Assembly (NCBI RefSeq): GCF_028747645.1
Contig: NZ_CP118100.1
Span: 1,054,001 to 1,118,000 of the forward strand
Length of the DNA: 64,000 bases
Direction: 5' to 3'
Source of the DNA: Microbacterium esteraromaticum
GTDB lineage: Bacteria; Actinomycetota; Actinomycetes; Actinomycetales; Microbacteriaceae
Under the pieces are notes generated by a model. That model was not told the DNA's origin. It did no database searches and was given only the letters and a program-made list of their open reading frames with translations. This document shows, piece after piece, positions 16,466-24,950 of the stretch (positions are counted from its first letter, which is position 1; every line of letters begins with the position of its first letter). A program made the translations under genes and the position numbers.

Positions 16466-17344
16466 ATGACGTCGGATGCTGCGTTCCGCTTCTCGGGACC
16501 GAGTGACCTGCATCTGCATTCGAACCACTCCGATGGCACCGAATCACCTGCGGAGGTCGTGCGCCAGGCGCATGCCCACGGGGTGCGCACCTTCGCGCTC
16601 ACCGACCACGATCGCACCACCGGTTGGGAGGACGCGGCCGCCGCAGCCGCAGCGCTGCGCATGACCTTCCTGCCCGGCATGGAGTTCTCTGCCAAGCACG
16701 AGTGGCGCAGTGTGCATGTGCTCGGCTACCTGTTCGATCCGACCGATCCGGCGTTGGTGGCCGAGACGGCCCGCATCCGCGACGACCGGGTGGGCCGGGC
16801 CGAGCGCATTGTGCGCAACATCTCGCGGGACTACGAACTGGTCTGGGAAGACGTGCTCGCGCACACCACCGCGGATGCCACGGTCGGCCGCCCGCACATC
16901 GCCGACGCGCTGATCACCCGTGGTTTCGTCCGCGACCGCACCGAGGCGTTCGAGAGTATCCTGCACCCCCGCAGCGGGTACTACGAGCCGCACTACGCCC
17001 CTGACCCACTGACAGCAGTGCGGTTGATCACGCGCGCCGGCGGAGTCGCGATCATCGCGCACCCCGCCACGGCGGGACGCGATCGGATGCTACCGGTGAG
17101 CTACCTCGAACGGCTCATCGCCGAGGGGCTGGCGGGATTCGAGATCGATCATCGTGAGAACACTGCGGCAGGCAAGCGGACGCTGCGCGACCTCGCCGTG
17201 CGACACGACCTGATCGTCACCGGCTCCAGTGATTATCACGGTCTGACGGGCAAGCCGAACCGTCCCGGCGAGAACACGACGACGGACGAGATGGTGTCGC
17301 GTCTCATCGACCGCGCGACGGGGGTTGCACCGCAGTACCCCTGA
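16466..17344 (+). CDS. PHP-domain phosphoesterase (YciV/RNase AM-like)
   Basis: A 292-aa cytosolic metal-dependent phosphoesterase. PHP motifs: DLHLHSNHSDG (motif I), FALTDHDRTTG (motif II), LPGMEFSAKHE (metal Glu), IIAHPAT (motif III region), and GSSDYHG near the end (motif IV). This is the layout of the 3',5'-nucleoside bisphosphate phosphatase / 5'-3' RNase group; the alternative polymerase-associated PHP or histidinol-phosphatase roles fit less well. It shares a divergent promoter with the EEP-family gene. Confidence 0.85.
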   Translation: MTSDAAFRFSGPSDLHLHSNHSDGTESPAEVVRQAHAHGVRTFALTDHDRTTGWEDAAAAAAALRMTFLPGMEFSAKHEWRSVHVLGYLFDPTDPALVAETARIRDDRVGRAERIVRNISRDYELVWEDVLAHTTADATVGRPHIADALITRGFVRDRTEAFESILHPRSGYYEPHYAPDPLTAVRLITRAGGVAIIAHPATAGRDRMLPVSYLERLIAEGLAGFEIDHRENTAAGKRTLRDLAVRHDLIVTGSSDYHGLTGKPNRPGENTTTDEMVSRLIDRATGVAPQYP

Positions 17345-17416
17345 GCGGGCGCTGCGGACGGAGGGCAGTCCAGCGAACGGTCGGGTTGTTCCCGGGGGCC
17401 GCTCGGGTGGTGCCGC

Positions 17417-17422
17417 TAGCGT
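17417..17422 (+). promoter_or_regulatory. -10 element of the DUF817 gene
   Basis: TAGCGT ends 7 nt before the ATG at 17430, which fixes the start well inside a longer open frame from 17325. Confidence 0.5.
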
Positions 17423-17429
17423 CCGAACC

Positions 17430-18332
17430 ATGCAATGGGGAACCGCGCTCGAGCAGCGCATCGACGCGATCGCCGATCGGATGCTGCAGGATGCGGCCGC
17501 CCGTGGAGCGCGCGCCGCCGCGATCGAGTTCATCGTCTTCGTGCTCAAGCAGGCGTGGGCGTGCATCTTCGGTGCGGCGCTGCTCGTGGCGCTCATCGCG
17601 GCGCGACTGCTCTATCCGGATGACGCCGCACTCGCGCGGAACGATGCGCTGACCCTCGCGGCAGTGCTCATCCAGGTTGCGATGCTGGTGTTCGGGCTGG
17701 AGACCGTGCGCGAACTGCGGGTGATCGTGCTGTTCCACATCACGGGGACGGTGATGGAACTGTTCAAGACGGATGTCGGGTCGTGGGCCTATGCGGCCGA
17801 AGGAGTCCTTCGCATCGGTGGCGTGCCCCTCTTCAGCGGTTTCATGTACGCGGCTGTGGGGTCGTACATGGTGCGGGTGTACCGGCTGTTCGACCTGCGC
17901 TTCTCCCGCTACCCCCGTCGGTGGCTGACTGCGATCGTGGCCGCGGCGATCTATGTCAACTTCTTCACGCATCACTTCTGGTGGGATGCCCGATGGGTGC
18001 TGTTCGGCGCGGTTGTCGTGCTGTGGGGCGGCACCGTGATGCACGCGCGGATTCGTGTGCGCATCGTACGTCTGCCGCTGTTGCTCGTGTTCGCGGGCGT
18101 CGCCCTGTTCCTCTGGGTGGCCGAGAACATCGGCACGTGGGCCGGAGCATGGGTGTACCCGGATCAGGTCGCCGGATGGCAGCTCGTCTCGCTCAGCAAG
18201 ATGGGCTCGTGGTTCCTGTTGATGATCATCTCGGTGGTGCTGGTCGCATGGGTGTATCCACCGCGCGCGCCGATGGCGTCGTCCCCGGAAGCGATCGAGG
18301 CCCCTCCTGTTCAGCAGGAGAGGCCTCGATGA
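17430..18332 (+). CDS. DUF817 integral membrane protein
   Basis: A 300-aa protein with about eight transmembrane helices. FVLKQAWACIFGAALLVAL, FHITGTVMELFKTDVGSWAY and NFFTHHFWWDARW match the DUF817 family, which has no established function. The conserved His, Glu, Asp and Lys residues in membrane-proximal positions suggest an enzyme or metal-binding protein, but that is inference. The terminator stem begins inside the last codons. Confidence 0.88.
   Translation: MQWGTALEQRIDAIADRMLQDAAARGARAAAIEFIVFVLKQAWACIFGAALLVALIAARLLYPDDAALARNDALTLAAVLIQVAMLVFGLETVRELRVIVLFHITGTVMELFKTDVGSWAYAAEGVLRIGGVPLFSGFMYAAVGSYMVRVYRLFDLRFSRYPRRWLTAIVAAAIYVNFFTHHFWWDARWVLFGAVVVLWGGTVMHARIRVRIVRLPLLLVFAGVALFLWVAENIGTWAGAWVYPDQVAGWQLVSLSKMGSWFLLMIISVVLVAWVYPPRAPMASSPEAIEAPPVQQERPR
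18294..18330. terminator. bidirectional terminator between DUF817 and the DEAD-box helicase
   Basis: A 16-bp stem with one mismatch (18294-18309 / 18315-18330) and loop TTCAG. It overlaps the last codons of DUF817 and lies 12 nt from the convergent helicase stop, so it serves both. Confidence 0.8.
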
Positions 18333-18342
18333 CGATCTGGTG

Positions 18343-19869
18343 TCAGGCACCGCTCGGAGCGGCACCCCCGCTGCGGCGACGACGGCGGCGGCGCTGCGGG
18401 GCCGGCTTGCCGTCGCGGTGCTCTGAGGTCGCGTCACCGTCGTGCGTGCCCGCACCCTCGGCGTCGCGGTCGGTCGCGTGGGTGCCCGTCGACGGAGCGG
18501 ATGCCTGAGCCTCTGCACCCTCGGCGCCCTCGACGAACGTGGCACCGACCTGCTCGGCAGGCGAGCTGCGGCGCCGGCGCCGACGGCGGCGCGTGGTGCC
18601 CTCGTCGGTGCCCTCAGCAGCAGCATCCGCCGCCTTCTGCGGCTGACGCTGCTTGCGCTGCGCCGGCTTCTCGGCCTTCGGAGCCGTCCGCAGGCGCCCC
18701 TTCGTGCCCTCGGGGATGTCGAGGTCGGTGTACAGGTGCGGGCTCGACGAGTACGTCTCGACGGGCTCGGGCTGGCCGAACTCGAGCGCACGGTTGATCA
18801 AGGCCCACTTGTGCAGGTCTTCCCAGTCGACGAAGGTGACCGCGATGCCCGTGCGGCCCGCGCGGCCGGTGCGGCCGGCACGGTGCAGGTACGTCTTCTC
18901 CTCATCGGGGATGGTGTGGTTGATCACGTGCGTGATGTCGTCGACGTCGATACCGCGCGCGGCGACATCGGTGGCGACGAGAACATCGCGCTTGCCCGCC
19001 TTGAAGGCGGCCATGGAGCGCTCACGCTGCTCCTGGCCCATGTCGCCGTGCACCCCGCCGACATTGAAGCCGCGGTCGCTCAGCTCGTCGACGAGCTTCT
19101 GCGCCGCGCGCTTGGTGCGGGTGAAGATCACGGCCTTGCCGCGTCCCTCGGCCTGCAGGATGCGGGCGATGACCTCGTCCTTGTCGAGCGAGTGCGCCCG
19201 GTAGACGATGTGCTTGATGTTCGCCTGCGTCAGCCCCTCGTCGGGGTCGTTGGCGCGGATGTGGATCGGGTTGGTCATGAACCGGCGCGCGAGTGCGACG
19301 ATCGGTCCGGGCATCGTGGCCGAGAACAGCTGCGTGTGACGCACCGGCGGCACCTTCGAGAAGATCTTCTCGATGTCGGCGAGGAAGCCCAGGTCAAGCA
19401 TCTTGTCGGCCTCGTCGAGCACGACCTCGGTCGCGTTCGACAGGTCGAGCAGACGCTGGTTGGCCAGGTCGATCAGACGACCCGGGGTGCCGACGACGAT
19501 CTGCGCGCCGGCCTTGAGCTGGTCGATCTGGCCCTCGTACGCCTTGCCGCCGTAGATCGCGACGACGCTCGTCGAGCGGTTCGAGGTCAGCAGGTCCATG
19601 TCTTCGTAGACCTGCACCGCCAGCTCGCGGGTGGGTACGACGATCAGAGCCTTGACGCCCGGCTCGGGGTTCTCGCCGAGGCGCTGCACCACGGGGATGC
19701 CGAAGCCGAAGGTCTTGCCGGTGCCGGTCTTGGCCTGGCCGATGATGTCCTGGCCCGGAAGGCCGAGGGGGATGGTCTGCTCCTGGATGGGGAACGCGTC
19801 GGCGATGCCCTTCGAGGCGAGTGCGTCGACGATGTCCTGATCAATTCCCAGATCAGCGAATGAGGTCAC
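18343..19869 (-). CDS. DEAD-box ATP-dependent RNA helicase
   Basis: A 508-aa SF2 helicase for RNA remodelling. All core motifs are present: Q motif FPIQEQTIPLGL, Walker A AKTGTGKT, PTRELAV (Ia), GTPGRLIDL (Ib), VLDEADKMLDLGF (II), FSATMPG (III), FTRTKRAA (IV), ATDVAARGIDVD (V) and HRAGRTGRAG (VI). The ~120-residue C-terminal extension is disordered and carries two Arg-rich tracts (TTRRRRRRRRSS and QRRRRRRRSGG) that probably bind RNA. RhlE-like is the closest description. The start is the GTG at 19869. It is divergent from the ferritin-like gene, a pairing I recall from mycobacteria (Rv3211/Rv3210c). Confidence 0.93.
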   Translation of the reverse strand: MTSFADLGIDQDIVDALASKGIADAFPIQEQTIPLGLPGQDIIGQAKTGTGKTFGFGIPVVQRLGENPEPGVKALIVVPTRELAVQVYEDMDLLTSNRSTSVVAIYGGKAYEGQIDQLKAGAQIVVGTPGRLIDLANQRLLDLSNATEVVLDEADKMLDLGFLADIEKIFSKVPPVRHTQLFSATMPGPIVALARRFMTNPIHIRANDPDEGLTQANIKHIVYRAHSLDKDEVIARILQAEGRGKAVIFTRTKRAAQKLVDELSDRGFNVGGVHGDMGQEQRERSMAAFKAGKRDVLVATDVAARGIDVDDITHVINHTIPDEEKTYLHRAGRTGRAGRTGIAVTFVDWEDLHKWALINRALEFGQPEPVETYSSSPHLYTDLDIPEGTKGRLRTAPKAEKPAQRKQRQPQKAADAAAEGTDEGTTRRRRRRRRSSPAEQVGATFVEGAEGAEAQASAPSTGTHATDRDAEGAGTHDGDATSEHRDGKPAPQRRRRRRRSGGAAPSGA

Positions 19870-20093
19870 GGTATGTCATTGCCTGTCCGGCGCCCGGGCG
19901 GCGGTTGTCGTGCCAGCGGCGCCTCGTTACGGATCCACGCCGTCAACTGCTGCCACAGGCGCGGGGCCCTGCTCCGATGGCAGGACGCGACCAGCCTACC
20001 GGAGGGGGAGTCGGAAGCCCGAGAAAACCTGTGGTGCCCGGCCCGTGGCGGGCTGCCAGAATGCGGGGTGCGGTGGGCGAGGGCCCTGCCCGG

Positions 20094-20099
20094 TAACCT
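20094..20099 (+). promoter_or_regulatory. -10 element of the ferritin-like gene
   Basis: TAACCT ends 6 nt (GATCAC) before the GTG at 20106. The remaining 236-bp divergent spacer shows no other clear motif. Confidence 0.5.
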
Positions 20100-20105
20100 G
20101 ATCAC

Positions 20106-20816
20106 GTGGTCAACTGGTTCTGGAAGCGTAAACCGGCCCGGCGCACCCTGACGTTGCGCAGCAAGGGCGAGGGCAGTGGCGCGACCCGCGTCGACTTCGC
20201 CGAGCTCGCCCCTGAGCTGAACCGCTTCCTCGGACAGGCCGCCTACCTGCAGCTGGGGTACTTCGAGACGCTCACCCGTGGCATCCGCGGAACGCACGAG
20301 CTCGCCCGCAAAGAGGCCCTGTCTCGCGCCGCGGGTGCGGCGCTCGACAAGCACCGCGGCATTGTGGCGATCATCTCGGACCTGGGCGACGACCCCACCG
20401 AGGTCATGCTGCCCTTTCGTGAGAACCTCGACGCGTTTCGCCGCAAGACCATCGGCGTGCATCAGGAGGAGACGCTGCTGGCCGTGTATCTGACCGCCGG
20501 CATGCTCGACGATTTCTATCTCGCCCTCGCCTCGAGCTACGGCGAGACGGGGGAGCGCGTCGCCGCGATCCTGCGCGAGGACGATGGCGGCAGTGAGATC
20601 GTGTCGATCATCCAGCAGACGATCGAGAGCGACGATGAATGGCGTTCACTGCTGTCGATGTGGGGGCGACGCCTGGTCGGTGACACGTTGCTCGTGTGCC
20701 GAGGTGCGCTGCGTCCCGGACGCCTCGAAGCGGACGACACACGTATCGAGCCGGTGTACACCGAGCTGATGGGTGCGCACGCGCGGCGGATGGACGCCAT
20801 GGGGCTCGCATCGTAG
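20106..20816 (+). CDS. ferritin-like (MiaE_2-type) protein
   Basis: A 236-aa all-helical protein of the actinobacterial ferritin-like family annotated as tRNA-(ms2io6A)-hydroxylase-like. Helical segments include LGQAAYLQLGYFETL and GAALDKHRGIVAIISDL. One Glu/His pair typical of di-iron ligands is visible, but a complete ExxH set is not obvious (LDKH where ExxH might be expected), so hydroxylase activity is unproven. The context beside an RNA helicase fits an RNA-linked role. Confidence 0.75.
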   Translation: MVNWFWKRKPARRTLTLRSKGEGSGATRVDFAELAPELNRFLGQAAYLQLGYFETLTRGIRGTHELARKEALSRAAGAALDKHRGIVAIISDLGDDPTEVMLPFRENLDAFRRKTIGVHQEETLLAVYLTAGMLDDFYLALASSYGETGERVAAILREDDGGSEIVSIIQQTIESDDEWRSLLSMWGRRLVGDTLLVCRGALRPGRLEADDTRIEPVYTELMGAHARRMDAMGLAS

Positions 20817-20864
20817 CATCCGACTCCGGCGCGTGCGTCGCGGGGATTTCCGCTGTCTCTGTCT

Positions 20865-20955
20865 GTGTGGGAAATCTCAGACGAGTCGCGGTGCGCGCGG
20901 CGTGTCGTTGGGCGACACGCCGCAGGCGACGCGCTCGGTCTGGGATTTCCGACAC
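20865..20955. repeat. 91-nt imperfect palindrome between convergent genes
   Basis: Outer arms of 18 nt (20865-20882 / 20938-20955, 16 of 18 paired) and perfect inner arms of 11 nt (20897-20907 / 20913-20923) share the same centre at 20910, with partial pairing between them. No coding frame fits. It lies between the 3' ends of the ferritin-like gene and the small membrane-protein gene. A further GGGATTTCC at about 20844-20852 repeats the outer-arm sequence. Confidence 0.7.
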
Positions 20956-21002
20956 TGCGGACGCGTGACGGATGCCGGAAGCGCGGGGCGGATGCCCGGT
21001 GT

Positions 21003-21028
21003 CGGTCTCAGATGGCCGGTCTCAGATG
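21003..21028. repeat. tandem duplication of a 12-mer at a stop codon
   Basis: CGGTCTCAGATG occurs at 21003-21014 and 21017-21028. The second copy holds the stop codon (TCA on this strand, 21022-21024) of the membrane-protein gene, so the stop region has been duplicated. Confidence 0.6.
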
Positions 21029-21309
21029 CCGAGTGCCTGCTTCTGCACTCGGTCGTTGTGCGCGCGCTGCGCGCTGATACCGGCCGTCGCGAGGCCGGCG
21101 AGCAGCAGACCTCCGCCGATGCTCGCCACCCACAGCCAGACGTTGCCCTCGCCGATGCCCGCCCACTGCATGATCGTGTAGATCGCGGCGGCCGCTGCCG
21201 TCGCGACAGCGGGCGTGACCGTGATGCCGCGCAGGTCTCGGCGCGGCATCAGGAAGTGCAGAGCGACGCCGAGCGCGCACGCGGCGATGAGCGCCAGCAG
21301 GATGTACAT
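21022..21309 (-). CDS. small hypothetical membrane protein
   Basis: A 95-aa protein with three hydrophobic segments (MYILLALIAACALGVALHFL, AVATAAAAAIYTIMQWAG and LWLWVASIGGGLLLAGLATA). I do not recognise a named family. The ATG is 1 nt past the DUF3107 stop, so the two genes form a tightly coupled pair. Confidence 0.75.
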   Translation of the reverse strand: MYILLALIAACALGVALHFLMPRRDLRGITVTPAVATAAAAAIYTIMQWAGIGEGNVWLWVASIGGGLLLAGLATAGISAQRAHNDRVQKQALGI

Positions 21310-21310
21310 G

Positions 21311-21535
21311 TCAGGCGACGAAACCGACCCGGCGCGACTCTTCGCTGCCGAGCTCGACGTACGCGAGGTTCGCGGTGGGCACGATGTACGAGCTGCCCTT
21401 GGCGTCGGCGAGGACGAGGTGGCTCGCGTTCTGCTCGAGTGCTTCAGTCACCTGCTTGCGCACCTCTTCGGCGCTGCTGCTGGTCTCGAAGCTGAGCTCA
21501 CGGCCGGTGTTGACGATGCCGATGCGGATTTCCAC
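21311..21535 (-). CDS. DUF3107 small protein (TB9.4-like)
   Basis: A 74-aa protein: VEIRIGIVNTGRELSFE at the start and YIVPTANLAYVELG near the end are the DUF3107 signature, a mycobacterial antigen family of unknown biochemical role. The GTG at 21535 is preceded by AGGAGAT at good spacing and coincides with the start of conservation; the longer frame upstream is a shadow. Confidence 0.88.
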   Translation of the reverse strand: MEIRIGIVNTGRELSFETSSSAEEVRKQVTEALEQNASHLVLADAKGSSYIVPTANLAYVELGSEESRRVGFVA

Positions 21536-21670
21536 GCGATCTCCTGACGTTCTGCGAACATCGGCAACTCTACCGGCTGGCGCCGCGGGGCAGGCGGCGT
21601 CAGCCGGTGCGTTCGCCAGGGGCGCACAGCGCTGGGCGGTGTGCGCCGGGGGAGTGTCGGCGCGCGCCGA

Positions 21671-21676
21671 TAGCGT
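21671..21676 (+). promoter_or_regulatory. -10 element of the adnAB operon
   Basis: TAGCGT ends 7 nt before the ATG at 21684. Confidence 0.5.
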
Positions 21677-21683
21677 GGATCTC

Positions 21684-24600
21684 ATGACACAGGATGCTGC
21701 GCAGCGGGCCCTCGTCGATGCGCCGGCGGCGACATCCGGGGTGGTCATCGGCGCACCGGGCACGGGCAAGACGACGGCTCTCGTCGACCGTGTCGTGCGC
21801 CTGCTCGACTCGGGGCTGCGCCCCGAACAGCTGCTGGTTCTGACCCCGAGCAGACAGGCCGCGACGGTGCTGCGCGACCGCATCGGCGTGCGCATCGATC
21901 AGGCGACGCCGGGGCCGCTGGCGCGGTCGCTCGCCTCGTTCGCCTTTCAGATCGTGCGTGGTGTCACGGTGCACCGCGGCGACGACCCGCCGGCGCTGTT
22001 GACCGGCGCCGATCAGGACCGCATCTTCGCCGACCTGCTCGCGGGCGACGCCGAGGACGGCCTCCGGGAATGGCCCGAGGCGTTGAGCCCCGGCGTGCGC
22101 GCATCGAAGGCGTTCCGTTCCGAGCTGCGCGCGTTCCTGGCCGAATGCACTGAACTGGCCGTCGAACCGGGCGAGCTGGAGCGTTCGGGCCGCGTGACCT
22201 GGCAGGCTGCCGCCGACTTCCTCGACGAGTATCGCGACGTCATGGGGGGCATGCGCGTCGCGCACCGTGACATTCCCGAACTGCTCGGTGAGGCCACGGG
22301 CATCCTGCACACGGCGGATGCTGCCTCGCTCGGCCCGCTCGCGCAGGTTCGCGTCGTGCTGATCGATGATGCCCAGGAACTCACCCGCGGCGGCATCCGC
22401 CTGGTGCGTGCGTTGCGTGCGCGCGAGATCGCGGTGCTCGCGTTCGGAGACCCCGATATCTCGTCCGGTGCGTTCCGTGGGGCGAGCCCGCAGCTGTTCG
22501 CCGACCTCGCGCAGGCGCTGGGCGAGGTGTTCGTGCTGGACCGGGCACATCGTCAGAGCCCGGAGCTGACCGCGCTCACCCGTACCATCACGCAGGCGAT
22601 CGGCGTGGCGGGCCGGGTGGATCACCGACGTCCTCCCGAGGCCACGGAACCGGTTTTCGGGCATCGCACCGCCGGCGTGCGCACACTGATCGCGCCGTCG
22701 CCGTACGAAGAGGTCGATCGCATCGCCGCGACCTTGCGCGAGTGGCACCTCACGGACGGCATCCCGTGGAGCGGGATCGCCGTGATCGCACACGATACGC
22801 GGCAGATCGTCATGCTCGAAGCAGAGCTCGCCGCACGCGAGGTGCCCACCAGGGCCGCCGGTGTGCCGCGCCCCCTCGGCAGCGAGCGGATCGTGCGCGA
22901 GATCACCGAGGTGGTGCGGCTCGGTCTCACGGCGCCCGAAGACCGCGAGGCCGATCTGCTCGCCGAACTGCTCACCTCGCCGTTCGGCGGTCTCGACGCG
23001 GTGGGCCTGCGTCGACTGCGCGCACGGTTGCGGCATGTCGAACTCGAAGACGGGGGATCAACACCCGCCCGTGAGCTGCTGCGCGAAGCGATGCAGTTCC
23101 CGGTCGCGTTCGACCGCGTCGATGCGGCCGAGGCGCGCGTCGCCCAACGGTTCGCGCATACCCTCGCCCAGGTGCATGAGGCGGCCATGGCCGGTGCGAC
23201 GGTGCACGAGCTGCTCTGGACGGTTTGGGACCGCGCCCGCACGATCGGCGGAACACCGTTGCAGAGCGCCTGGCGTGCCGCCGCCGACCAGCCAGGCGGA
23301 GCCGAGGTGGCGCGGTCGCTCGACAGTCTCGTCGCCCTGTTCGCCGCGGCCAAGCGCTTCGTCGAGCGCACGCCGCACGAGAAGGCCGCACTGTTCATCC
23401 GCGACATCCTCGACAGCGAGGTTCCCGAAGACACGCTGTCCACCCCCGAGCGGCCCGGGCTGGTCACGCTGATGACACCCGCGACGGCGCTGGGCGCCGA
23501 GTTCGAGGCCGTCGTCGTGGCGGGTGTGCAGGACGGCATCTGGCCCAACGTTCGGTTGCGTGGCGGAATGCTCGAGACGTGGCGTCTCGCCGAGGCCATC
23601 ACGGCCGCGCGGGATGGCCTGCCTGAGGAGGTCCCCGGGATTCTCGATCGGCGGCGCGCCGCACTGCACGACGAGCTGCGATTGTTCGTGCGCGCCGTAT
23701 CGCGGGCACGCACGCGCCTGGTCGTGACGGCGGTGGATGACGACGACATGTCGCCGAGCCCGTTCTTCTCTTTCCTGCCGCCGGCACCGCCCGCCGAGCA
23801 CGACGAGGAGCGCTACGCGCACCCGCTGACGTTGCGCGGCCTCGTCGCCCGCCATCGTCGTGCGCTGAGCACGACCGACGACCCCGCCGACCTCGCGCAC
23901 GCTGCCGGACAACTGCGGGTCCTCGCCGAGTCCGGAGTTCCCGGAGCCGCTCCCGACGAGTGGTACGGGCTCACTCCGCCGTCCACCACGGCGCCGCTGC
24001 GCGACCTCGACGCGGCACCGGTGCGCGTGTCGCCCTCGCGTTTGGAGGCATTCGAGGAATGCGGATTGAACTGGGTGATCTCGTCGCTCGGGGGTGACAC
24101 CGTCGCCCCGCCCTCTGCCGGCATCGGAACGATCGTGCACGAGGCGATGGAGAAGGTACCGGACGGTGAACTTGACGCCATGCGCGCCATCGTCGACGAG
24201 CACTGGCCCGAACTCGACTTCGAGACCGCGTGGATCGGACGCAAGGAACGTCGGCGGGCCGACCTCTACGTCGAGCGCGTGCACGAGTACGTCGGCGAGG
24301 TCGCTCGTGACGGGGGACGGGTCGTCGGAGCCGAGGCGCGGTTCCGCTTCACCGTCGATCTCGAGACGGGGCAGGCGCAGGCGCTTCCCATCGAACCTGC
24401 TGCGGATGCTACGGCGACGACGCCCGGTGGAGCGGATGCGACGGTCATCGTCGAGCGTCCGCGTGCGCTGGTCAGCGGCGTGATCGACCGCGTGGAGGTC
24501 TACCCGGTGGACGGCGGCGAGCATGCTCCTGCGCGGGGGCAGAAATGGCAGCGGATGGGTGATGGTGACGGAGAGCAACGGGTGATCGTGGTCGACCTCA

Positions 24601-24950
24601 AGACGGGCAAGTACGAACCCGACACGGAAGCCAATGTGCTCGAGCACGCGCAACTGGCGGCCTATCAGGTCGCGGTGCAGGAGGGGCTGCTCGACGACGC
24701 GCCAGCCGAGGCTCTGGCCGGAGCCCGGCTGGTGATCGTATCGAAGACGGTGGGCAAGGCGAACTACCGGGTCGCCCATCAGCACACCCTGGATGACGAC
24801 GCGCGCGCCGCGTTTCTGCGCCGCGTCGCGGATGCCGGTCGCGGAATGGCCGCCAGCAGCTTCACCGCCCAGGTCGAGACGCACTGCGCTGACACCCAGG
24901 TGCGCGTCACACCGTGTCACATCCACACCGTGCCGGCGGTGAGCGCGTGA
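21684..24950 (+). CDS. adnA: AdnA-like helicase-nuclease subunit
   Basis: A 1088-aa UvrD-family protein with a C-terminal RecB-type nuclease, the AdnA subunit of the heterodimer that resects double-strand breaks in actinobacteria. Walker A IGAPGTGKTT is at residues 22-31. The Walker B equivalent reads VVLIDDAQEL (about 222-232), with Asp-Asp instead of Asp-Glu. LDRAHRQSPEL is the Arg-containing motif IV region. The nuclease domain spans about 810-1070, with GTIVHEAMEK, SGVIDRVEV and IVVDLKTGKYE as the PD-(D/E)xK core. Only three Cys lie in this domain, so a full AddB-type Fe-S site is not evident. It overlaps adnB by 4 nt. Confidence 0.88.
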   Translation: MTQDAAQRALVDAPAATSGVVIGAPGTGKTTALVDRVVRLLDSGLRPEQLLVLTPSRQAATVLRDRIGVRIDQATPGPLARSLASFAFQIVRGVTVHRGDDPPALLTGADQDRIFADLLAGDAEDGLREWPEALSPGVRASKAFRSELRAFLAECTELAVEPGELERSGRVTWQAAADFLDEYRDVMGGMRVAHRDIPELLGEATGILHTADAASLGPLAQVRVVLIDDAQELTRGGIRLVRALRAREIAVLAFGDPDISSGAFRGASPQLFADLAQALGEVFVLDRAHRQSPELTALTRTITQAIGVAGRVDHRRPPEATEPVFGHRTAGVRTLIAPSPYEEVDRIAATLREWHLTDGIPWSGIAVIAHDTRQIVMLEAELAAREVPTRAAGVPRPLGSERIVREITEVVRLGLTAPEDREADLLAELLTSPFGGLDAVGLRRLRARLRHVELEDGGSTPARELLREAMQFPVAFDRVDAAEARVAQRFAHTLAQVHEAAMAGATVHELLWTVWDRARTIGGTPLQSAWRAAADQPGGAEVARSLDSLVALFAAAKRFVERTPHEKAALFIRDILDSEVPEDTLSTPERPGLVTLMTPATALGAEFEAVVVAGVQDGIWPNVRLRGGMLETWRLAEAITAARDGLPEEVPGILDRRRAALHDELRLFVRAVSRARTRLVVTAVDDDDMSPSPFFSFLPPAPPAEHDEERYAHPLTLRGLVARHRRALSTTDDPADLAHAAGQLRVLAESGVPGAAPDEWYGLTPPSTTAPLRDLDAAPVRVSPSRLEAFEECGLNWVISSLGGDTVAPPSAGIGTIVHEAMEKVPDGELDAMRAIVDEHWPELDFETAWIGRKERRRADLYVERVHEYVGEVARDGGRVVGAEARFRFTVDLETGQAQALPIEPAADATATTPGGADATVIVERPRALVSGVIDRVEVYPVDGGEHAPARGQKWQRMGDGDGEQRVIVVDLKTGKYEPDTEANVLEHAQLAAYQVAVQEGLLDDAPAEALAGARLVIVSKTVGKANYRVAHQHTLDDDARAAFLRRVADAGRGMAASSFTAQVETHCADTQVRVTPCHIHTVPAVSA

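Noticed and set aside
15389..16528. The longer start (16528) for the EEP-family protein
   Set aside because: It would run across the divergent promoter and into the PHP coding region. The extra 39 residues are not protein-like, and TM1 starts right after the 16411 ATG.
21549..21559. A GTTCTGCGAAC palindrome upstream of adnA as an SOS (LexA) box
   Set aside because: Actinobacterial LexA sites have GAAC on the left and GTTC on the right with 4 nt between. This has the opposite order and 3 nt.
23058..24926. A 622-aa minus-strand ORF within adnA
   Set aside because: It is a high-GC shadow of a gene with complete helicase and nuclease motifs. The translation is Arg/His/Gly-rich without a recognisable domain.
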